A stretch of DNA of 57,616 nt, from positions 1 to 57,616 of the IMG/VR virus record IMGVR_UViG_3300017956_002575; one strand, written 5' to 3'. How positions within the stretch are numbered: the first letter of the stretch is position 1; the number at the start of each line of letters is the position of its first letter. The notes under the pieces are model-generated. The model ran no database searches. It was given only the letters and a program-made list of their open reading frames with translations, and had not been told where the DNA came from. Source of the DNA: a virus. A program made the position numbers and the translations under genes. This document shows, one piece after another, positions 25,833-32,729 of the stretch.

Positions 25833-27106
25833 TATATTAACTCATAAATTTCTGGAAATTTAACAGGACGCATATTGTCTAAGGTTTTTAAATAATCAAG
25901 TGTTTGGTCTAACTTATCACTCCAGTCTTCACTATTCATAAAATCTATTAATCCGCTCCATTGTTGTACTTCGCTGTTGTCTGGATATTTTGCCATAAAG
26001 TTTCTTAACTTTTCTTCTACTCGTTTTTTTGATTCAGCAGATAAAACCTTTGTACAAAGATATTGAGGCCAATGTAGTGTAGCAGCGTGAAATAGTCCGT
26101 TACGTCTTGTTCTTTTTCCTATTTTTTTAAAGTTTTGCGACCAAAGCCATTCAGCAAATTCTGGTAGCCAATAGATGTTAAGTGCCTGAACAGTAGTGTT
26201 AATGTCTACAATAATGTCGCCGCCAGTAGTATTATCAAATGTTTTTAAATTCTTTACTACTTCATCCCACTTTGAAGGATATCTAATATAAGAATTTAAA
26301 TCTTCGTGCGCATCTAAACTTACCATAATGTGTGTTTTCTTAAAGTGAGTCCAAAGCTCTAACAATTCTTCGTCTACAACAGTGGCATTTGTATGATAAC
26401 GTATTTCTACATTTTTAGCATGATCAATTTCTACAAGATATTTTATTAAGTCTTTGTGTTGTTTAATTAGTAGAGGCTCTCCTCCTGCAAAAATAAGATC
26501 TCTAATATTATGTACATCTTTATAAAAGCTATCCCAAAACGCTTGGTTTCTATACCATTCGAACTGTTCAACAACAATATTACTTTTATGTTCCCAATCC
26601 CACTTAGCTTCACTAGTTAAATTTTTTGCAAGTATTTTAGAATGATTAAGCCATTTACTGCTATCATGTGGTCTACACATTATACACTGTAAATTACAAG
26701 TATTGCCTAATCTAAAATCAACACTAACAATGCCGCTATCTATAGAACCGTCTTCATTTGTTTCTGCAACAATTTGTCTTAGTTCATTTATTTTTATAGG
26801 GCTCCATTGATTTGCCCAAACATCGTTTTCGTTCTGTCTATGACTTCTGACTCCAGCAGCTTCTTCTTTATAACAACTATTACAGTACTTGACAGGTTCA
26901 TTGTTGAGCATCTTTTTGCGAACTTCTTTGTATTGCGGACTATTCCAAATTTCTTCCCAAGTCATATTATTAAGATTTAATTCGTGTATAGGAGAAGCAA
27001 CACAACATAGTTGCACTGCGCCGTTTGTTTGTGTTGCACAATGTATCCACGGCATTATACAAAATTTTTCTGTGGATTTTAATCTATCAAAAAGTGGTTT
27101 TGTCAT
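25832..27106 (-). CDS. Twitch-type radical SAM protein 3
   Basis: 424 residues. SAM cluster at C137, C141, C144 (NTCNLQCIMCRPHDSSKW). N-terminal Cys-rich part has C16 (FCIMPWIHCAT), C34 and C35 (VQLCC), C75 and C78 (CNSCYKEEAAG), then an EEIWNSPQYKEVRKKML helix. Shared blocks with the copy at 19130-20509 (CIxPWIH, MCxPHDSSKW) make them recent relatives. It lies between a glycosyltransferase-like and an SGNH-like gene. Function unknown; a link with glycan decoration comes from neighbours only. Confidence 0.85.
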   Translation of the reverse strand: MTKPLFDRLKSTEKFCIMPWIHCATQTNGAVQLCCVASPIHELNLNNMTWEEIWNSPQYKEVRKKMLNNEPVKYCNSCYKEEAAGVRSHRQNENDVWANQWSPIKINELRQIVAETNEDGSIDSGIVSVDFRLGNTCNLQCIMCRPHDSSKWLNHSKILAKNLTSEAKWDWEHKSNIVVEQFEWYRNQAFWDSFYKDVHNIRDLIFAGGEPLLIKQHKDLIKYLVEIDHAKNVEIRYHTNATVVDEELLELWTHFKKTHIMVSLDAHEDLNSYIRYPSKWDEVVKNLKTFDNTTGGDIIVDINTTVQALNIYWLPEFAEWLWSQNFKKIGKRTRRNGLFHAATLHWPQYLCTKVLSAESKKRVEEKLRNFMAKYPDNSEVQQWSGLIDFMNSEDWSDKLDQTLDYLKTLDNMRPVKFPEIYELI

Positions 27107-27109
27107 TAT

Positions 27110-28366
27110 CTATTCCATAAGTGCATTCATTAAATCTTCTTTGAGATTTTTATATATTGTAACATCGTGTCTTTCTTTTAGCAATCTATAATTATGTTCA
27201 AATATAGGTTTCATTTCTATCATAAGTTTGTTTAATTCTTCATGAGTCCTGCTTATAAAAGTGTTTATACTAGTAATAGCCATTTTTAGTCTTGTTTTAT
27301 CGTCTAGTACATCGTCGTAGGATTCGTCTATATAGTCTCCAAATGTTTTATAGCCTAACTCTTTAAGTAATTTTACTGTTCCAGGGCGAGCAATTGCAAC
27401 AAAAGGTTGCATAAAAACAATAGGCTTAAACATTTTTTCACTTAAAAATAAAGTATCTTGTCCTTGAGCTTTGTTTTCAAAAAATGTTTCTGTTACAATA
27501 TACAAATAACTATCATAATATTTTCTTATTTTTCCCCATTCGTTTGATGCAGGATTTTGAACTTCAGGATTTATTCCATCATTGTATGTTAACGGAATTA
27601 ACGGCTTTACTTCGTTGATATATTTTTCTTTTAGATCTGGATAGTCTTGGTAAAAACAATCTTCAACCCAATCAGTATAATCTTTGCCGTATCCTGCAGA
27701 CTTAGCACAGGTTAAAATTCCTTGTTTTTTTACATCAAATAAACTCGTTACTGTTGCATATCTATGTATCGAAGGTCTTCTATTTAAACATATAAATTTA
27801 TGTGTTCGAGGACGCTCTACAGCATTCATAAATGTGTTATAGTGTGTATCTCCGTTATAGTTTCCGTATATTTGCCGTTCCCAAGTATTAAAAGTTACTG
27901 TTTTTACAGTAGGATGAGGATTATAATTTCCTGATAAAAAAACAACATGTTTTTCTTTTAGGTCATATTTAGATTTTAATATGTCTAAAAGACTATCCCA
28001 CCAAGTCCATGTCCATCCTTCAAATGGACAAAGAAGCAATATTTTACAATTACCTTTTTTAATTTGTTCAATAATTTCAGGTTCTATCTCAACTTGATCA
28101 AATACAGTTTCTATTGACCAAAGACTAAGTGGTATTGGATAATAAAATTTTGGTGCTTTTTTTGTAAACTTATTACGCTTGGGTATTTTAGAAATAGGTT
28201 TATAAACAAGTTCAAAATCATTACCAAACACTGCATAAAGATGTGTTGTGTCTACTAAATCCACTTGAGGATTAGCTGTATGCTTCCGGTATAACTTTTT
28301 AGTAAATCCGTTAACATAAGGAAGTTTATTTTTTCGAGGTTTTATGTCTACATAAATTGGAATCAT
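27110..28366 (-). CDS. Glycosyltransferase-like protein, GT-B-type C-terminal half, copy 2
   Basis: 418 residues. The C-terminal half (LFLSEKMFKPIVFMQPF, ELGYKTFGDYIDESYDD) matches that of the protein at 9697-10938, and the N-terminal half has CPFEGWTWTWWDSLLDIL and NRRPSIHRYATV, possibly a sugar-acceptor region. Such 'SEKxFKPIxxxxPF' blocks recur in phage-encoded glycosyltransferases. The call is moderate: fold not verified. It is nearly abutting the next glycosyltransferase-like gene (one base between). Confidence 0.55.
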   Translation of the reverse strand: MIPIYVDIKPRKNKLPYVNGFTKKLYRKHTANPQVDLVDTTHLYAVFGNDFELVYKPISKIPKRNKFTKKAPKFYYPIPLSLWSIETVFDQVEIEPEIIEQIKKGNCKILLLCPFEGWTWTWWDSLLDILKSKYDLKEKHVVFLSGNYNPHPTVKTVTFNTWERQIYGNYNGDTHYNTFMNAVERPRTHKFICLNRRPSIHRYATVTSLFDVKKQGILTCAKSAGYGKDYTDWVEDCFYQDYPDLKEKYINEVKPLIPLTYNDGINPEVQNPASNEWGKIRKYYDSYLYIVTETFFENKAQGQDTLFLSEKMFKPIVFMQPFVAIARPGTVKLLKELGYKTFGDYIDESYDDVLDDKTRLKMAITSINTFISRTHEELNKLMIEMKPIFEHNYRLLKERHDVTIYKNLKEDLMNALME

Positions 28367-28367
28367 A

Positions 28368-29297
28368 TTACAACTTTTCTATAAATCTTTGATGGTCTGT
28401 TCTAGCAGGATGTTCATATACTTCTTTAAAAAATTTACTTTGATCTTTATCAAGTGGTGCTGCTGCTATAGGTAATTTGAGTTCACTTACTAGTTGCTGT
28501 CCTAATACTACAGTTTCTTCTAATAATGTATCATTGGTGATTTTCTTTGAAACAGTATTATCCCAATAATTATTAAGATATTCAAAGTCACGAACATTAA
28601 CATAATCCCAGTCTGTACACATAGTTTTATATAACCCTTCTCTAGCACCATATATAGCCCAAAGCCCGTTAGTAACATCAGAACCTACCATACTCCAAAT
28701 GTACAGCCAATGTAGGCAACGCCAATGATTATTTTTAAATTCTTCTTTAGCAATTCTTACACCACGATCAGTGGCAAGTTTTACTCCTTCTCTAAATCCT
28801 GCTCTCCAAGCCTGTGCAGGTGTTTCATTATTATATACATCAGAATATGTACTGTTCATTTGTATGTAATGAGCGTCCCAACAAAAGTCTACTTGGGCAT
28901 GAGCATTATTTGGATCTGCATTTTCATGAGTACGCATACGTAAAACATATTGTTTAGGCCAACATTTAAGTCCACCATTGCCATAACGCAACCCGTTGAT
29001 TTCGTTTCTGCCGCACCAACTTATTACAGCATTTTCTAAATCCATGTGTTCGTTAAAATCAATTTCTTGGTTTAAAAAATCTTCCCTAATCCTATTGTCG
29101 CCGTCAACAGTAATAAACCGCTCAGTTTCTGATAATTCAGCACAAGCCTTGTGTGCAGCATCTGAACCTTTTACTCCGTGTACACGCTTTGCCCAGGGCA
29201 CTTTTGAACACAAGTCTGCGTAATTTTTTTCTGCATTTGGTTCATCATAACTTAGATAAATTATGTCGTAGTCAATAGGTTTAAAAATTTTTGACAT
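28368..29297 (-). CDS. Glycosyltransferase-like protein, GT-A type, pair member 2
   Basis: 309 residues. D65-G-D67 in FITVDGDNRI is the DxD motif. The first 60 residues (YDIIYLSYDEPNAEKNYADL, KRVHGVKGSDAAHK) align with the protein at 23135-23818, as do CWPKQYVL/LLPRKL and AWRAGFREGVKL. A C-terminal stretch of about 80 residues is extra. The likely role is transfer of a nucleotide sugar to an unknown acceptor. The ATG overlaps the stop of the next upstream gene as TAATG. Confidence 0.62.
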   Translation of the reverse strand: MSKIFKPIDYDIIYLSYDEPNAEKNYADLCSKVPWAKRVHGVKGSDAAHKACAELSETERFITVDGDNRIREDFLNQEIDFNEHMDLENAVISWCGRNEINGLRYGNGGLKCWPKQYVLRMRTHENADPNNAHAQVDFCWDAHYIQMNSTYSDVYNNETPAQAWRAGFREGVKLATDRGVRIAKEEFKNNHWRCLHWLYIWSMVGSDVTNGLWAIYGAREGLYKTMCTDWDYVNVRDFEYLNNYWDNTVSKKITNDTLLEETVVLGQQLVSELKLPIAAAPLDKDQSKFFKEVYEHPARTDHQRFIEKL

Positions 29298-30601
29298 TAC
29301 TCAAGTACCTCATGTGTATAATGATTAAAATACTTTGATGTATATACGCTTACTTCATCAGTTTCATAGTCTGATTCAAAATCAAAAGAAACTGTAGATT
29401 CCAATATTTCTTTTAGTTTAAAAGACAAACTTCTATACAAAACATTAGGATTGCTAGGAGAAGTTACACTAAAATAAAGCATAGAATTAGAATTAGCAAA
29501 TGAAGTTTTTAAAAACTTTTTAGTTAATGGATGAAGTGCAATGTTCCACTTTTTGTTTATTTTATTTTGTGTTAGTACAATATCTACATCTATAGCCGAC
29601 TGTATTCTATATAATTGTCTTTCTAATAAAACTAAACTTCCGTTTTTAAGTTCTTCAATGTTTGTAAATTTAACATTATCTTTTAAATTTTCCCCGTGTA
29701 CAATATTGTTGTTAGAGGTATAATAAAATTGTGTTATTCTATCAGTTGAGTAATTTTCAAATTCAGTAGTGCTATCTTTTTCGACAAACATATAAAGACT
29801 ATTATTATCTAAAAATAGTTCATAATTATCAACATTTTCAAATTCTAAGTCTTTGTTTTCGTCATCATATAACTTTACATTTTTTTCGACTAAAGTAGCA
29901 TTGTTTGTTCTAAACTTACTACCTTTGCGTTGATTCTTTTTAATTTTATAAACTTTGTTGTTTATAAAAATATGCTGACCTTCGTAGTGTTCAACATCGT
30001 CGTACCAAACATCAACATTTACTCCTACATACTGCTGTTCTTTAACAATCATTTTACCAGTATTAATTTCGTGCGTAGGTGTAGGTACGTCTGGAATATA
30101 TACATCTTTAATATATATTCTACTGATATTTTCTAAACTAGAAGCAGCCTTTACATCTACATTTAAAATGTAAACATTATTGTCAAACCATACAAAATTA
30201 CCTTTGTTATATTTTTCTCCTTGTTTCCAAATAAAAACATCAATACCTTTATACTCTTTTATAAACTTGTATAACGGATTTATATTTGAAAACTCAATCT
30301 TAGGAAGTTCGTAACAAAAATTACCAAGAGAATTTGCTGCTAGTTCAGCATTTATTTTTTTCAAACGAGTTTGCTTTTCGACTATGTCGTAAATTACTGT
30401 ATATTCGTCAATATTTGACTCACCATTTAAAATAGGTTTAGCATCATATATAGGAACAGCTAGTACATCATATTCGCTATCTTCTTTTGTGCCACTAACT
30501 TTGTGTATTTTTCCAGTTGCTTGGTCATAATACACATATGCATCATTTGATGCTGCTTTTACTTTTAAATTAGTTATTAGTTCAGCTAGATTAGACGCCA
30601 T
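29297..30601 (-). CDS. Structural-looking protein with repeated carbohydrate-binding-like segments
   Basis: 434 residues, not recognised as an enzyme. Beta-rich, with repeated patterns of the type 'W..G..Y..G.FVWFDNNVYIL' (about residue 120) and 'VWYDDVEHYEGQHIFINNKVYKI' (about residue 195), resembling the small chitin-binding (type 5/12) modules that occur in the giant protein at 48850-57616. It may therefore be a virion or fibre protein although it lies among glycosyltransferase genes. TAATG at its downstream neighbour and an 11-base overlap upstream place it in the same operon. A chaperone or adhesin role cannot be excluded. Confidence 0.5.
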   Translation of the reverse strand: MASNLAELITNLKVKAASNDAYVYYDQATGKIHKVSGTKEDSEYDVLAVPIYDAKPILNGESNIDEYTVIYDIVEKQTRLKKINAELAANSLGNFCYELPKIEFSNINPLYKFIKEYKGIDVFIWKQGEKYNKGNFVWFDNNVYILNVDVKAASSLENISRIYIKDVYIPDVPTPTHEINTGKMIVKEQQYVGVNVDVWYDDVEHYEGQHIFINNKVYKIKKNQRKGSKFRTNNATLVEKNVKLYDDENKDLEFENVDNYELFLDNNSLYMFVEKDSTTEFENYSTDRITQFYYTSNNNIVHGENLKDNVKFTNIEELKNGSLVLLERQLYRIQSAIDVDIVLTQNKINKKWNIALHPLTKKFLKTSFANSNSMLYFSVTSPSNPNVLYRSLSFKLKEILESTVSFDFESDYETDEVSVYTSKYFNHYTHEVLE

Positions 30602-31433
30602 TATAACTCCTATAACTTTTTAAAACCGGTGTTTTTTCAATAAAACTATTTTCTGTATAATGAAAAATTCCTGATTGTATATAGTTGCCTATTTGTAATT
30701 CGCAGTTTTCTGTCGTATATACTGGTATCTTATCTTGCCAACTTGATTTAACTTGTTCCCATCCTTGACAATATGGTTTCATATGTACAAATGTTGGAAA
30801 ACTAGTTTTAGAATTTGTGATTTCAGTTTCACAGTCTAAAATTTTAGTAACAATTGCTGCACAAACATCGATACTTACATGTTTGGGTCTAGTTTCTGGT
30901 GTAAGATTTTTTTCGTAAAATGCTTCCCAGTTTTGTATTACAAGTTCTAGCCATGTATAAAATTCTTGTGCAAAATCTGATTTTTTAAAGTAATGAAATC
31001 CTGCAAACAAATTAGGCAAATTATTATCAATAAATGTTTTTCTATAATAACTAGTGTTTGCAGTGTTTCCTCTATAGTCTAGTACTTTGTTTGTAAAAAA
31101 TAGCTCATAGTTCGATAAGAAGTCCCACCATCTATCAATGTTTTGTAAAACTAGCATATCAGTATCCATTACAATAGTTTCATCATATGGACTAGCATGA
31201 TAGATTTTCCAACGATTTTCTACTTTCCATTCACTTTCTTCAGCAGCGTCTCCAAAAGGGATCGGAATAATGTTATCAAAAAACTTTTGGTAATTTAAAG
31301 GAACATCGTCATCAGTAATAACTGAAATTTTAGTTTCTTTATTGTGTGTTTGTAAACTCATTGCTAACAAACATGCTTGCATTACATAATCTGTTTCGCC
31401 GTTTTGTGCTAGAACAACTATACCTTTACTCAT
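30591..31433 (-). CDS. Glycosyltransferase-like protein, GT8-like, copy 1
   Basis: 280 residues. D90-T-D92 in TIVMDTDMLVL is the DxD motif of GT8-type retaining transferases, preceded by SPYDETIVMDTD, which is shared with the neighbour (SPYDETIIMDTD). The first 40 residues (KGIVVLAQNGETDYVMQACLLAMSL) give the nucleotide-binding start. The coupled ATGA start links it to the paralogue at 31430-32281. Probably hexose transfer from UDP- or GDP-sugar; acceptor unknown. Confidence 0.68.
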   Translation of the reverse strand: MSKGIVVLAQNGETDYVMQACLLAMSLQTHNKETKISVITDDDVPLNYQKFFDNIIPIPFGDAAEESEWKVENRWKIYHASPYDETIVMDTDMLVLQNIDRWWDFLSNYELFFTNKVLDYRGNTANTSYYRKTFIDNNLPNLFAGFHYFKKSDFAQEFYTWLELVIQNWEAFYEKNLTPETRPKHVSIDVCAAIVTKILDCETEITNSKTSFPTFVHMKPYCQGWEQVKSSWQDKIPVYTTENCELQIGNYIQSGIFHYTENSFIEKTPVLKSYRSYNGV

Positions 31434-32281
31434 AGAGGTACCTCATCAATAATTCTACCTAAACTAAATTTATTCATTACATGAATGTTTTGTCCTTTGG
31501 TTTTGATTGCAGTGTATTCTCCTAAATAATCTTTCTTTTCAACTAAAAACATCATTTCGTCATCTTGTAGTTTCCAAAGGATATCTTTGTCGGTTGTGTA
31601 AAGCATAGAACCCGGTAACTGAGATGCAAAACTTCCTGATTCAAAACCATTCATAATATGAATAGCAATACTAAATGCAAAGTCATTTCTAAAAAGTGAA
31701 GAATTAATTTGGTATGTTCGTTTGTAATGTGTCCATTCTTGCTCTATGTGTTGTACTAAATCAAAGAATATTTTATTAGTTGGTGTTTTTCTAAAAAACA
31801 CAACAGTTGCCCAATAAAAATCTACACTAGAATCAGTAATGTATTTGAATTCATTTTCATTTCTAACTTTTGCTATATCATTAGAATTTTTATAAAGAGC
31901 AAAATCTACATCTAGATCAAATACATTTGATAACATATTGTTAGACACAACATAATCAGTGTCCATTATAATAGTTTCGTCATAAGGAGAAAGTTCGTAG
32001 ACACTTGCACGATTACTATTCTTAAAACTTGCAGTTCTTTGAGACATAGCACCATCATGGAACAGCCTAGAGTTTGTTCCATCTGTCCAATCTAGTTCAA
32101 TTACAGTATCAAATATACTAGAATCAAAAGAACCTTTTAAATAGTCAACGCAATCTGTTGCTACTGTAGTAGGTAAATTTAAATATTTTTTTATTCTTTT
32201 TGCTAAAAAAACAGCCTGCTTAACATAGTCAATTTGTGAATTATTTTTGGCTATTAAAAATACACCTTTAGTCTTGCTCAT
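31430..32281 (-). CDS. Glycosyltransferase-like protein, GT8-like, copy 2
   Basis: 283 residues, a tandem paralogue of the gene after it. D107-T-D109 in ETIIMDTDYVVS is the DxD motif, and MSKTKGVFLIAKNNSQIDYVKQAVFLA matches the copy 1 start. The C-terminal region differs more, which suits different acceptors. It overlaps the small conserved-type gene upstream by 14 bases. It is the second gene of the long minus operon, so it is expressed with the structural-side promoter at 32.7 kb. Confidence 0.65.
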   Translation of the reverse strand: MSKTKGVFLIAKNNSQIDYVKQAVFLAKRIKKYLNLPTTVATDCVDYLKGSFDSSIFDTVIELDWTDGTNSRLFHDGAMSQRTASFKNSNRASVYELSPYDETIIMDTDYVVSNNMLSNVFDLDVDFALYKNSNDIAKVRNENEFKYITDSSVDFYWATVVFFRKTPTNKIFFDLVQHIEQEWTHYKRTYQINSSLFRNDFAFSIAIHIMNGFESGSFASQLPGSMLYTTDKDILWKLQDDEMMFLVEKKDYLGEYTAIKTKGQNIHVMNKFSLGRIIDEVPL

Positions 32282-32624
32282 ATCCTACTAATTTTTCCAC
32301 TTTTCTATTTTTCTTAAGATTACTATATTCTGAATAATAATCGTTAGATGCACTAGAATACTTTTCAACAATTTCTTCTAAAAAATCTTCTAAGTTATCA
32401 ATAGAAGCAGGCAAGCCGTTGTCGTCAATTAATACCGTTGTATCTTGTCCTAGATTCAACATTGTACTACAAAAGGTTATAAGTTCTCTAGTTATGGTAA
32501 ATTGACAGCCGCTAAAAAAATGTATCAAATCGTCATTGTATTTTTCTTTGAGGAGACGCTTTTGATTGTTGAGTGTAGTCATATAGTTGGAAAAGTCAAG
32601 TGCTTTTTCTAAACGTTCATCCAT
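32268..32624 (-). CDS. Small hypothetical protein opening the minus operon
   Basis: 118 residues, acidic and helical, with a short hydrophobic stretch (ITFCSTMLNL) but no membrane segment. A Lys-rich end (NLKKNRKVEKLVGYEQD) overlaps the next gene by 14 bases. The start ATG follows an AGGAGAAA ribosome site about seven bases upstream. It appears to be the first gene after the structural block and the leader of the island operon. I do not recognise a family; position between structural and sugar genes makes a regulatory or assembly role possible. Confidence 0.65.
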   Translation of the reverse strand: MDERLEKALDFSNYMTTLNNQKRLLKEKYNDDLIHFFSGCQFTITRELITFCSTMLNLGQDTTVLIDDNGLPASIDNLEDFLEEIVEKYSSASNDYYSEYSNLKKNRKVEKLVGYEQD

Positions 32625-32659
32625 AGATTTCTCCTGTGTGTATTATATATTGTGTGGAG

Positions 32660-32685
32660 CAGATTTTTAAAGTCAATCTGACTTT
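32660..32685. repeat. Two mutually exclusive hairpins in the operon leader region
   Basis: AAAGTCA (32669-32675) pairs with TGACTTT (32679-32685) over seven base pairs with a three-base loop, and CAGATT (32660-32665) pairs with AATCTG (32675-32680). The two share bases, so only one can form at a time. They lie in the gap between the Ig-repeat fibre gene and the small protein gene. This could be a terminator/antiterminator pair or chance; no T-run follows the stem in either direction. Confidence 0.35.
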
Positions 32686-32687
32686 GC

Positions 32688-32695
32688 CATTTATA
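32688..32695 (-). promoter_or_regulatory. T4-like late box (TATAAATG) for the island operon
   Basis: On the minus strand the sequence reads TATAAATG, one base from TATAAATA. It is 64 bases upstream of the ATG at 32624 of the first gene of the long minus block, which leads on to the glycosyltransferase and radical SAM genes. If used, these genes would be transcribed late, with the virion genes. Confidence 0.4.
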
Positions 32696-32729
32696 TTATA
32701 ATAACACAGGATTTAAGAAATGTCAAGGA

